Shown here: one piece after another, positions 51,520 to 59,900 of the stretch
How positions within the stretch are numbered: the first letter of the stretch is position 1
Layout of the letters: each line of letters starts with the position of its first letter
Assembly (NCBI GenBank): GCA_029203165.1
Contig: CP119308.1
Location: 744,001-808,000 of the forward strand
Direction: 5' to 3'
Source of the DNA: Candidatus Microbacterium colombiense
Lineage (GTDB): Bacteria > Actinomycetota > Actinomycetes > Actinomycetales > Microbacteriaceae
DNA: 64,000 bases
Position numbers and translations under genes: made by a program
Notes under the pieces: model-generated
Databases searched by the model: none
Told to the model about the DNA's origin: nothing
The model's input: only the letters and a program-made list of their open reading frames with translations

Positions 51520-52320
51520 ATGGAACTGCTCGACGCCATCCGCCGCCGCAAGACCACGAACGGGCCCTTCCTGCCCGATCCCGTCTCCGAGGAGCACCAG
51601 CGCATCCTGTTGGAGGCAGCGGGCCGGGCGCCGTCGCAGCTGAACAGCCAGCCGTGGCGCTTCGTGGTGATCGAGAACCGCGACACGATCGATCAGATCG
51701 CGTCGATCTCGGGCGAGAGCATGACCGAGGCGATGTCGAACGGCACGTTCTTCGAGCGGTACAAGCCGTACTTCCGCTTCAGTCAGGCCGAGATGGACGA
51801 GAAGCGCAACGGGATGCTGTTCGACAAGCTCCCCGCGGCGCTGCGCCCGTTCACGAGCCAGGTCTTCACCAAGCGTGGGCAGACCCTGATGAACACGTTC
51901 GGGGTGCCGAAGACGCTCGGCGCCGAGAATCGCAAACTGGTTGCCGGTTCGCCACTGCTGCTGGGCGTGATGCTCGACCGCAGCGAGTATCGGCCGGGGC
52001 AGCTGTCGTCGTTCTACTCGGTGTTCAGCATGGGCGCGGCGATGGAGAACATCTGGCTCAGCACGGTCGAGCTCGGCATGGGCATCCAGTTCATCTCGTT
52101 CCCGATGGAGGTGCCGGGGCGGTGGGACGAGATCGTGCGGCTTCTGCACGTGCCCGACGAGCTCGAGCTGATGGCCGTCTACCGACTCGGCTATCTGCCG
52201 CCCGAGCAGCGCCGGCCCGCGATCGACTGGTCGAGCAGCCAGCGTCGGCTCGCCTCGCAGTACGTGTTCCGTGAGAGCTGCGAGACGCCGCAGCAGGGAT
52301 GGGATGCTCCGCTCGGGTGA
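51520..52320 (+). CDS. Nitroreductase-family flavoprotein
   Basis: 266 residues. AIRRRKTTNGPFLPDPVSEEHQRILLEAAGRAPSQLNSQPWRFVVIEN is the FMN-binding start of a nitroreductase (the R-x2-x3 loop and PSQLNSQPWRF). The family reduces nitro groups, quinones or flavins with NAD(P)H in the cytosol. FYSVFSMGAAMENIWLSTVELGMG in the middle is the conserved dimer helix. It is longer than the 200-residue core, with an insert near residue 70-130. The ATG at 51520 begins MELLDAI. Confidence 0.9.
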   Translation: MELLDAIRRRKTTNGPFLPDPVSEEHQRILLEAAGRAPSQLNSQPWRFVVIENRDTIDQIASISGESMTEAMSNGTFFERYKPYFRFSQAEMDEKRNGMLFDKLPAALRPFTSQVFTKRGQTLMNTFGVPKTLGAENRKLVAGSPLLLGVMLDRSEYRPGQLSSFYSVFSMGAAMENIWLSTVELGMGIQFISFPMEVPGRWDEIVRLLHVPDELELMAVYRLGYLPPEQRRPAIDWSSSQRRLASQYVFRESCETPQQGWDAPLG

Positions 52321-52342
52321 GCGCCGTCACTGTCGAACGTTG

Positions 52343-53869
52343 TCAGCGTCGACCGGCGCGGGGGAGCTCCTTCAGATCGCGCAGGGCGGGCCCTTCGATG
52401 CGGGTGCCGTCGGGGCTGAAGCGCGAGGCGTGCAGGGGGCAGTCCCACGAGCAGTCGGCGTCGTTCCACTCCAGCACCCCGCCCAGGTGCGGGCAGACCG
52501 CGTCGACCGCACGCGTGACCCCGTCGACCGTCGAGATCGCGACCGGGAGCCCCGCACGGTTGGCCACGATTCCCTCGCCCTCTTCGGGTTGAGGAACCGG
52601 CACCGAACGGGACTCGGCGTCGGCCCATCCCGAGGTCAGTGCCGCCGCGACCTTGCCACCCTCGGTCGCTCCGCGCACGAGGTCGGCGGGAACCGTGAGG
52701 CGCGTGGCGAAGGCGTTCATCCACCCGGGGCGGTCGTTCCACCTCGTGCCGAGGATCTCGGCCGTGAGGCGCATGGCGGCGGCCGGCGCATTCGACAGCC
52801 CCCACTTCGCATAGCCCGTGGCGAAGCGGATGCGACCGAGGCCGCGCGGCATCGCGCCCACGAACGGGATGAGGTTGTGCGGCTCGTAGTCCTGCGCCGC
52901 CCATCGATGCGTCTCCTCCGCCCCGGGGAAGTGCGCGTGGGTCCACGAGACGAGGTCGTCGACCGCAGCCTTCTCGCTCTCCGATCGGCCGACCGGGTGT
53001 CCGTTGCCGCCGACGATGAGCCGCGCGCCGGCCGGGCCATCGGCATCGGTGATCGAGCGGATCGAGCGCGTCGGACCGTCGACCGAGAGGAACGTCTCCT
53101 GCGGCACCTCGCCGGGTACTCGGAACGAGACGCAGTACGAGCGCAGTCCGCGGATCTTGGCGAAGTAGAGGCCCCGGTCGAGGATCGGACTACCCGTGGC
53201 GATGACGATGTGCCGCGCGAACAGCGGGCCGTCGTTCGTCTCGACGCGGGTGTCTGGCAGCGCATGAGCGCCGGTGACGCGCACGCCCGTGTGCAGCGTC
53301 CCGCCCGCCGACACCAGCTCCTCGGCCAGCGCCCGCGCCACGCGCACGGGGTCGATCGCGACCTGATCGTCGAGAGCCACCGCCCCGGCGACCGGGAACG
53401 GCATCGGTTCGAGATCGCCGGGGACCAGCATCCGCACCGGGAGGCCGGCGTCCTGCGCGGCGTCATGTTGAGCCCGCAGTGTCTCGAGGCCCGCTCGCCC
53501 CTGCGCGTACGAGTGGTCGGCGCGGCGCGTGTAGGAAACGCCCGCGGTGTCGGCGAAGGCGGTCAGCCATTCCAGCCCCGCGCGGTTCGCCTCGACGTAG
53601 GCGCGCACGAGGGAGGCGGGATGATGCTCGCTGATCTCGGCGAGGCGCTTGCCCTGCAGCAGGGAGACCTTGCCGGTGTTGGCTCCGGTCGCGAGCTGGG
53701 CGACCTCGCCGGATTCGATCACGGCCACATCGACCCCGGCGCGGGTGAGCATGACGGCCGTCGTGAGTCCGGTGATGCCTGCCCCGACGACGACGACCTC
53801 GTGGTGCGCGCCCGGTTCGAAGGGCGAGCCGAGGGGAAGGGGAGCATCGGTCTTCCAGAGGGACTTCAT
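52343..53869 (-). CDS. FAD-dependent oxidoreductase with C-terminal Rieske 2Fe-2S domain
   Basis: 508 residues. A DAO-type FAD fold begins at VVVVGAGITGLTTAVMLTRAG (Rossmann GxGxxG, residues 24-45). A Rieske domain lies near residue 450, with CPHLGG and CPLHASRF (two Cys and two His ligands). This FAD-Rieske fusion is a known protein family in actinobacteria, thought to pass electrons from an amine or alcohol substrate to the cluster, substrate unknown. It acts in the cytosol with no signal. The ATG at 53869 is used. It is divergent from the crcB pair. Confidence 0.9.
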   Translation of the reverse strand: MKSLWKTDAPLPLGSPFEPGAHHEVVVVGAGITGLTTAVMLTRAGVDVAVIESGEVAQLATGANTGKVSLLQGKRLAEISEHHPASLVRAYVEANRAGLEWLTAFADTAGVSYTRRADHSYAQGRAGLETLRAQHDAAQDAGLPVRMLVPGDLEPMPFPVAGAVALDDQVAIDPVRVARALAEELVSAGGTLHTGVRVTGAHALPDTRVETNDGPLFARHIVIATGSPILDRGLYFAKIRGLRSYCVSFRVPGEVPQETFLSVDGPTRSIRSITDADGPAGARLIVGGNGHPVGRSESEKAAVDDLVSWTHAHFPGAEETHRWAAQDYEPHNLIPFVGAMPRGLGRIRFATGYAKWGLSNAPAAAMRLTAEILGTRWNDRPGWMNAFATRLTVPADLVRGATEGGKVAAALTSGWADAESRSVPVPQPEEGEGIVANRAGLPVAISTVDGVTRAVDAVCPHLGGVLEWNDADCSWDCPLHASRFSPDGTRIEGPALRDLKELPRAGRR

Positions 53870-53966
53870 ACCGACAGTCAACGCCGCCGGCGCCGCCGAT
53901 CCCACGGCCTTGACATCGGCCCGGCGCACTGGCAGACGAGCCTTCGAGCCCGGGGCGAGGACTACA

Positions 53967-54356
53967 GTGGCGAACGTGAATCCCCGCCGCCTGCTGCTCG
54001 TCGTCGCGGGCGGAACGATCGGCACGGCGGCCCGGCTCGCGCTGGGACTCGTCGTTCCGGATGCCGGCGGCTTCCCGCTTGCGGTCTTCCTCGCGAACAT
54101 CCTCGGTGCGCTGCTGATCGGTGTTCTCGCCGCCCGTCTTCCCGCCTCCGCCGACCTGCGCCTGCTGCTGGGCACCGGGGTGCTCGGCGGTTTCACCACC
54201 TACAGCTCGTTCATGACCGGCACGATCGCACTATGGACGGATGCGCCGGTCCTCGCGTGCGCCTATGCGGGTGCGAGCCTCGCGCTCGGCCTCGCCGCCG
54301 CCGCGCTCGGCCTGCGGTGGGGCCGGCCACGAGCACGTTCCGGGACGGTCTCGTGA
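53967..54356 (+). CDS. crcB: Fluoride channel subunit CrcB (Fluc), first copy
   Basis: 129 residues from GTG 53967, which has GAGGA five bases upstream; GTG 53976 is an alternative. Four helices and the signature FLANILGALLIGVL and GTGVLGGFTTYSSFMTGT (Fluc pore Asn and Phe/Ser-Thr track, about residues 40-80). It exports fluoride as a dual-topology or paired dimer. The stop overlaps the next crcB start. Confidence 0.92.
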   Translation: MANVNPRRLLLVVAGGTIGTAARLALGLVVPDAGGFPLAVFLANILGALLIGVLAARLPASADLRLLLGTGVLGGFTTYSSFMTGTIALWTDAPVLACAYAGASLALGLAAAALGLRWGRPRARSGTVS

Positions 54357-54712
54357 GCCCGCTGCTGTTCGCCGCCGCCGCGCTCGCCGGGGGAGTCGGG
54401 GCGCTTCTCCGCTACCTGGCAGACGTCGGTGTCGCGCGTCTCGCCGGACGGCGCTTCCCCTGGGGCATCCTGCTCGTGAACATCTCCGGGTCGTTCGCCC
54501 TCGGTGTGGTCACGACGGCGTTGCCGGATGCCGCCTTCGTCGTAGGCGCCGGTCTGCTCGGCGGCTACACGACGTTCAGCACCGCGATGCTCGACACCGT
54601 CGCACTGTGGCGCGACGGTGAGCGCGGAGCATCCGTCTTCAATGCCATCGGGATGCTGCTGCTCGGGCTGCTCGCCGCCGGGCTCGGCCTCGCTGTGGGC
54701 GCTGCGTTCTGA
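54353..54712 (+). CDS. crcB: Fluoride channel subunit CrcB (Fluc), second copy
   Basis: 119 residues from GTG 54353 (4-base overlap with the first copy). Signature LLVNISGSFALGVV and GAGLLGGYTTFSTAMLDTV. Two adjacent copies with only moderate identity suggest a heterodimeric channel with each copy in opposite membrane orientation, as known for paired crcB genes. The upstream region shows no clear fluoride riboswitch by eye. Confidence 0.92.
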   Translation: MSPLLFAAAALAGGVGALLRYLADVGVARLAGRRFPWGILLVNISGSFALGVVTTALPDAAFVVGAGLLGGYTTFSTAMLDTVALWRDGERGASVFNAIGMLLLGLLAAGLGLAVGAAF

Positions 54713-54788
54713 GCCCACCGCGTCTCTGAGCGCACCGTATTTCTGAGGGGCGCCGCGCAGGGCTGTCTTTCAGCTTCGGCGTGCAAAA

Positions 54789-54808
54789 TGTACAAACGTA
54801 CATGTACA
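54789..54808. promoter_or_regulatory. Candidate TetR operator for the RND operon
   Basis: TGTACA (54789-54794) and GTACATGTAC (54798-54807) form a compound palindrome reading TGTACAAACGTACATGTACA. It lies 18 bases before the TetR start at 54826 and is likely its operator. Confidence 0.72.
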
Positions 54809-54825
54809 GCCGTTCGGGAGGGCTC

Positions 54826-55413
54826 ATGGGGGAAGCGACGCGTCGTCGACGTGACCCTGAGGCGCGCCGTCGCGAGATCCTCACCGCGGCCGCCGAGCTG
54901 ATCGTCGAGGTCGGCGCCGACGCTCTCACGCACCGTCTCGTGGCCGCCCGCGCCGGCGTGCCTCTCGGCGCGACCACGCAGTACTTCGACACGCTCGACG
55001 ATCTGCGCTCCGCCGCCTTCGGTGTGCTCGCAGCCGAGGTCGACGCCCGGCTCGACGGTGTGCGTCAGACCCTCGAACAGCGCGGCGTGACACCGGCCGT
55101 CATCGCCGCCCTCGTCTCCGAGGGCCTCGACGACCACCACGCCGTGCAGGCCGACCGTGCCGTCGTGACCGCGGCCGTGCACGATCCCCGCCTGCGTGAA
55201 CTCGCCCGCCACCTCTCCGACCAGTTGGTGGATTTCCTCGAGCCGACCTATGGCGCCGACCGTGCCCGAGCGACGATGATCTTCATCGACGGTGTCATGT
55301 GGAGCACGCAGATCCGCGACAACCGCCTCGACCAGCCCTTCATCGAGACCGCACTGGCGCGGATCCTCGGAGACTCACCCTCCGCCCCATCCGCAGCGCC
55401 GTCCGCACCCTGA
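54826..55413 (+). CDS. TetR-family regulator of the RND pump
   Basis: 195 residues. Helix-turn-helix at residues 12-55 (ILTAAAELIVEVGADALTHRLVAARAGVPLGATTQYF). The C-terminal ligand domain (about 80-195) has no further match. The ATG at 54826 is preceded by GGGAGG. The RND gene begins 15 bases after the stop, so the regulator probably represses its own operon until an inducer, likely a pump substrate, binds. Confidence 0.93.
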   Translation: MGEATRRRRDPEARRREILTAAAELIVEVGADALTHRLVAARAGVPLGATTQYFDTLDDLRSAAFGVLAAEVDARLDGVRQTLEQRGVTPAVIAALVSEGLDDHHAVQADRAVVTAAVHDPRLRELARHLSDQLVDFLEPTYGADRARATMIFIDGVMWSTQIRDNRLDQPFIETALARILGDSPSAPSAAPSAP

Positions 55414-55428
55414 ACCGAGGAACACGCC

Positions 55429-58400
55429 TTGTCGAATCTCGCCGTCCTGAGCCTGAAGAACCGCGCGCTCATCGCCCTCATCACGATCGTCGCCGCGATC
55501 TTCGGTGGACTCGCGCTGACGAACCTCAAGCAGGAGCTCATCCCTTCGCTGGAGCTTCCCAACCTCGTCGTCATGACGACGTACCCGGGCGCCTCGCCCG
55601 AGGTCGTCGAGAACGACGTGTCGACCCCGATCGAGGCCGCCATCCAGGGCGTCCCCGGGCTCGAGGGCACCACGGCGACGAGCACGACCAACGCCTCGAT
55701 CGTGCAGGCCACCTTCGCGTACGGCACCAATCTCGCCACAGCCGAGCAGAAGATCCAGCAGTCGATCAACCGCATCTCCTCGCAGCTGCCCGACGACGTC
55801 ACGCCGCAGGTGCTGACCGTCTCGATCGACGACTTCCCGGTGATCCAGGTGGCGGTGACCGGCTTCGACGACGCCGAGAACGCCCAGGCCGAGCTCGAGA
55901 CCGTCGCGATCCCCGACCTGGAAGACGTCGACGGTGTCAACGCCGCCCAGATCGTCGGTGGCATCGGCCAGCGCATCAGCATCACCCCCGACGTCGCGAA
56001 GCTCGCCGCCGAGGGGCAGAGCACCCAGGCGATCAGCTCGGCGCTGCAGCAGAACGGCACGCTCTTCCCCGGTGGTGACATCACGCAGGACGGCGAGACC
56101 CTCACCGTGCAGACCGGCGCGAAGATCACCTCGGTCGACGAGATCGCCGCACTCCCGATCGTCGGCACCACGCTCACCATCGGCGACGTCGCCACGGTCG
56201 TGCAGCAGTCGGATCCCATCTCGTCGATCTCGCGTGTCGACGGCAAGGACGCGCTGTCGATCTCGATCACCAAGCTCCCCGCCGCGAACACGGTCGAGGT
56301 GTCGCAGGGCGTGATCGCCGCGCTCGACGAGATCGGCAAGGCGTTCCCGGATGCCGAGTTCACGATCATCTTCGACCAGGCGCCCTTCATCCAGCAGTCG
56401 ATCGAGACGCTCGCGACCGAGGGTCTTCTCGGCCTGGTGTTCGCGGTGGTCGTCATCCTGGTGTTCCTGCTCTCGATCCGCTCGACCCTGGTGACGGCGA
56501 TCTCCATCCCCACCTCGGTGCTGATCACGTTCATCGGACTCCAGGCCTTCGGCTACTCGCTGAACGTGCTGACCCTCGGTGCGCTCACGATCGCGATCGG
56601 ACGCGTGGTCGATGACTCGATCGTCGTGATCGAGAACATCAAGAGGCACTACGTCGGGGATGCCGACAAGGGCGATGCGATCCGCCTCGCCGTGCGCGAG
56701 GTCGCCATGGCGATCACCGCATCGACCATCACGACGGTCGCGGTCTTCCTGCCGATCGTCTTCGTCGGCGACATGGTCGGCGAGCTGTTCCGACCGTTCG
56801 CGATGACCGTGACGATCGCCATGGTCGCCTCGCTGCTGGTCGCGCTGACGATCGTGCCGGTGCTGGCGTACTGGTTCCTGCGCCCGGGCAAGGAGCTGCT
56901 CGACGAGGACGGGAACGCGATCGATCCCGAGCACCAGGACGCCCCGCCCACACGTCTGCAGAGCGCGTACCGTCCGATCCTCGGGTGGACGCTCAAGCAC
57001 TCCGGCATCACCGTCATCCTCGCGGTGGTCGTGCTCGGTGCCACGCTCGCCGCGGCACCGCTGATGAAGCTCAACTTCCTCAGCGACACCGGCCAGAACA
57101 CCATGACCGTGACGCAGGACCTCGGCCCGTCCGCGAGCCTGCAGGCGAAGTCGGATGCCGCCGTGGCGGTGGAGGACGCGCTGCTCGACATCGACGGCAT
57201 CGACCACGTGCAGGCGTCGATCGGATCGAGCGGCTCCGCGCTGCGCGACGCGTTCTCCGGTGGGGCCGGCATCACCTACTCGGTGCTGACCGACGGCGAC
57301 GCCGATCAGGAGAAACTGCGCGCCGAGGTGCAGGACGCGATCGACGGGCTCGGCGACGATGTCGGCGAGGTGTCTGTCGCGGCATCCGCCGGGTTCGGAT
57401 CGAGCGACATCGAGATCTCGGTGTCTGCACCGAACGCCGACGACCTGACCACGGCCACATCGGCCGTCGTCGATGAACTCGACGGACGCGCCGGGGTGGG
57501 TCAGGTCACCGACAACCTCGCCGCGGCACTGCCGTACATCGCCGTGGTCGTCGACCGTGAGGCCGCCGCCCAGCGCGGGCTGTCGGAGGTCGCTGTCGGA
57601 TCGATCGTGTCGAACACGATGCGACCGCAGCAGCTCGGATCCGTCGAGATCGACGACACCGCCCTGACCGTCTACCTCGTGACGCCCGAGCCGCCCACCA
57701 CGGTCGACGCGCTCAAGACGCTGTCGATCCCGACCCCGCTCGGCGTCGTGCAGCTGCAGGACATCGCGACCGTCGAACAGCGCAACGGACCGACCTCGAT
57801 CACGACCGAGCAGGGCCGCCGTACCGCGACGATCACGGTGCCCCCGGCATCCGACAACCTCGCCACGGCGACCCAGTCGGTGAACGAGGCGCTCGCCGCG
57901 GCGGATCTGCCCGACGGCGCATCGGCCGAGGTCGGCGGTGTCGCCTCGCAGCAGGCCGACTCGTTCTCGCAGCTGGGCCTCGCGATGCTCGCGGCGATCC
58001 TGATCGTCTACGTGGTCATGGTCGCGGTGTTCAAGTCGCTGCGTCAGCCGCTGCTGCTGCTCGTCTCGGTGCCGTTCGCGGCGACCGGCGCGATCCTGCT
58101 GCAGATCGTCACGGGCGTGCCGCTCGGTGTCGCCTCGCTGATCGGTGTGCTGATGCTCATCGGCATCGTGGTGACCAACGCCATCGTGCTCGTCGACCTC
58201 GTCAACCAGTATCGAGAGAAGGGGCTGTCGACCGCGGATGCGGTGATGGCCGGTGGCGAGAAGCGTCTGCGGCCGATCCTCATGACCGCGCTGGCGACGA
58301 TCTTCGCGCTGACGCCGATGGCGCTGGGCATCACCGGTCACGGCGGCTTCATCTCGCAGCCGCTCGCCATCGTCGTGATCGGTGGACTGATCTCGTCGAC

Positions 58401-58626
58401 CGTGCTGACGCTGATCGTGCTGCCGACGCTGTACAACCTGGTCGAGGGCGCGAAGGAGAGGCGCCGGGCTCGCAAGGCCGGTGGCTCCGATGCGCCTGTG
58501 CTCGTCGGTGCGGGTGCGGGTGCCGGTGCGGATGCGGCCGTCGCGGCCGTGCCGGGCGCGCAGTCGGACGCGTCGGCAGAGGCGCATCAGCTGACGCGTC
58601 GCGAGCTGCGCGAGCGCGGCGAGTAG
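55429..58626 (+). CDS. RND efflux pump permease (AcrB/HAE1-like)
   Basis: 1065 residues, the full AcrB/MexB size with two halves and large periplasmic-type loops. TM4 has LGALTIAIGRVVDDSIVVIENI with the two Asp of the proton relay, and the N-terminus NLKQELIPSLELPNLVVMTTYPGASPEVVENDVSTPIEAAI is the family signature. TTG start at 55429 with GAGGA seven bases upstream. No membrane-fusion partner or outer-membrane channel is encoded here, as expected in a Gram-positive cell. It probably exports lipids, siderophores or drugs. Confidence 0.92.
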   Translation: MSNLAVLSLKNRALIALITIVAAIFGGLALTNLKQELIPSLELPNLVVMTTYPGASPEVVENDVSTPIEAAIQGVPGLEGTTATSTTNASIVQATFAYGTNLATAEQKIQQSINRISSQLPDDVTPQVLTVSIDDFPVIQVAVTGFDDAENAQAELETVAIPDLEDVDGVNAAQIVGGIGQRISITPDVAKLAAEGQSTQAISSALQQNGTLFPGGDITQDGETLTVQTGAKITSVDEIAALPIVGTTLTIGDVATVVQQSDPISSISRVDGKDALSISITKLPAANTVEVSQGVIAALDEIGKAFPDAEFTIIFDQAPFIQQSIETLATEGLLGLVFAVVVILVFLLSIRSTLVTAISIPTSVLITFIGLQAFGYSLNVLTLGALTIAIGRVVDDSIVVIENIKRHYVGDADKGDAIRLAVREVAMAITASTITTVAVFLPIVFVGDMVGELFRPFAMTVTIAMVASLLVALTIVPVLAYWFLRPGKELLDEDGNAIDPEHQDAPPTRLQSAYRPILGWTLKHSGITVILAVVVLGATLAAAPLMKLNFLSDTGQNTMTVTQDLGPSASLQAKSDAAVAVEDALLDIDGIDHVQASIGSSGSALRDAFSGGAGITYSVLTDGDADQEKLRAEVQDAIDGLGDDVGEVSVAASAGFGSSDIEISVSAPNADDLTTATSAVVDELDGRAGVGQVTDNLAAALPYIAVVVDREAAAQRGLSEVAVGSIVSNTMRPQQLGSVEIDDTALTVYLVTPEPPTTVDALKTLSIPTPLGVVQLQDIATVEQRNGPTSITTEQGRRTATITVPPASDNLATATQSVNEALAAADLPDGASAEVGGVASQQADSFSQLGLAMLAAILIVYVVMVAVFKSLRQPLLLLVSVPFAATGAILLQIVTGVPLGVASLIGVLMLIGIVVTNAIVLVDLVNQYREKGLSTADAVMAGGEKRLRPILMTALATIFALTPMALGITGHGGFISQPLAIVVIGGLISSTVLTLIVLPTLYNLVEGAKERRRARKAGGSDAPVLVGAGAGAGADAAVAAVPGAQSDASAEAHQLTRRELRERGE

Positions 58627-58634
58627 TCAGCCGC

Positions 58635-58729
58635 TCCACAACTCCGGAGATCCGTGCGGACCGAACCCCGGTCCGCACGGATCTCGCTGTGTGCACCAGG
58701 CTCGGGCCGCAGATCTCCGGAGTTGTGGA
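58635..58729. repeat. Palindromic element, class GTTCATAACTCC, with nested hairpin
   Basis: The outer arms TCCACAACTCCGGAGAT (58635-58651) and ATCTCCGGAGTTGTGGA (58713-58729) are 17-base perfect inversions. An inner hairpin ATCCGTGCGGACC (58650-58662) and GGTCCGCACGGAT (58670-58682) is also perfect. It lies between the RND pump and the convergent aldose epimerase and may also terminate both transcripts. Confidence 0.8.
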
Positions 58730-58745
58730 ATCCGCGCGACGGGAA

Positions 58746-59642
58746 TCAGTCGAGCGTGATGCCCCAGCGCAGGGTCCACGTCTCGCCCGGTTCGAGGCGG
58801 CGCACGCCCAGCCCGCTGTTGAACGCATCGGCGGGGGCCGTCATGGGTTCGATCGCGACCGCGAGCGACTGGCCGGGATAGCGCGGAGTCGTGTAGACCT
58901 GCACGAAGTCGAAGCCCTCGGCCTGCCACAGGCTGACGCGGCGACCGTCCGGCGCCGTGAGCGAATGCCGCACCAGACCGTCGGCATCGCGGACGAGGTC
59001 GGTGAAGCCGGTGTCGAGGGTCGCGTCGCCGAGTCGGATGCCGTCGCGGAGAGCCTGCGGTGCCGGCGCGGTGCCGGTCGGGAGCATCCGATCGTCGGTC
59101 TCGAACTGCGTCGCGGCCGGCACACGCAGCACCAGATCCTCGGGGTCGACGTCACCGATCGTGACGAAGGGGTGGGTGCCGAGCGCGACCGGCGCCGCGG
59201 CATCCGATCGGTTGGTGAGCGTGTGTGTCACCTCGATGCCGTCGACCGTGAGCACATACGTCACGGCCGTCTCGATCAGGTAGGGGTAGCCGGTCTGCGG
59301 CACGATGGTCGCGCTGAGCGTGGCGGCCGACTCCGTCTGCGCGATCTCGTAGGCCGTGAAGCGGAGCAGGCCGTGGCTGGCATTCGAGAGCTTCGGTTCG
59401 GTGATCGCGAGCCGTCGCGGTGTGCCGTCATCGCTCCACTGCCCGTCGCGCACACGATTCGGCCAGGGCGCGAGCACGACCCCGGAGCAGGAGGGCGTCG
59501 GCAGGTCGAGCGGATACGGGGGCACGAGGTCGACACCACCGATGCGCAACGACCGCAGAGATGCGCCGACCTGGGCGATCTGGGCGCTGGCCTCGCCGAG
59601 CTGGAGGGCGATCTGGGTGCCGGTGGGGGATGCGGTACTCAC
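58746..59642 (-). CDS. Aldose 1-epimerase family protein
   Basis: 298 residues. The beta-sandwich signature LPTPSCSGVVLAPWPNRVRDGQW near residue 50 and ASHGLLRFTAYEI near residue 93 are those of galactose mutarotase-like proteins. The catalytic His is probably in HPFVTIGD (about residue 160) and the Glu in AVAIEPMTAP (about residue 260). It interconverts alpha- and beta-anomers of an aldose in the cytosol; the substrate is unassigned. Start GTG at 59642 (VSTASPTGTQ). It is divergent from the helicase. Confidence 0.88.
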   Translation of the reverse strand: MSTASPTGTQIALQLGEASAQIAQVGASLRSLRIGGVDLVPPYPLDLPTPSCSGVVLAPWPNRVRDGQWSDDGTPRRLAITEPKLSNASHGLLRFTAYEIAQTESAATLSATIVPQTGYPYLIETAVTYVLTVDGIEVTHTLTNRSDAAAPVALGTHPFVTIGDVDPEDLVLRVPAATQFETDDRMLPTGTAPAPQALRDGIRLGDATLDTGFTDLVRDADGLVRHSLTAPDGRRVSLWQAEGFDFVQVYTTPRYPGQSLAVAIEPMTAPADAFNSGLGVRRLEPGETWTLRWGITLD

Positions 59643-59683
59643 TCCGTCATCGTAGGCGCCGGGCACTCTCTCAGGCGAGTCGG

Positions 59684-59900
59684 CTAAACTTGTGGGGTCG
59701 GCTTCGGACACCCGCGCAGTGCGTGGACGTTTTATGTGTGTGAAGTGTGAGTCCAGGGGCCGATGGTGAGCGTCCATCGACGCACATGAACCATCACATG
59801 AATGGCCCCGGCTCCTCCCAACCGGTCCCCTGAGAAACTGACTCAGGGTGTGCGCGTGCGCGCAGCGCTGTTCTCGTGCGAGAACGAAAGATACTTCCTC
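59684..59900 (+). promoter_or_regulatory. Structured 5' leader of the DEAD-box helicase
   Basis: TAAACT at 59684-59689 could be the -10 box. The 200-base leader holds four hairpins in a row: CGATGG/CCATCG (59761-59779) nested in GGGGCC/GGCCCC (59756-59809), CCCTGAG/CTCAGGG (59828-59848), and TTCTCG/CGAGAA (59871-59884). The last ends just before the ATG and could block the ribosome site. This is typical of self-regulated RNA helicase or cold-shock leaders, but function is inferred. Confidence 0.6.

Noticed and set aside
53700..53966. An extension of the first crcB copy upstream
   Set aside because: The region overlaps the oxidoreductase gene and has no membrane segments or start with a ribosome site.
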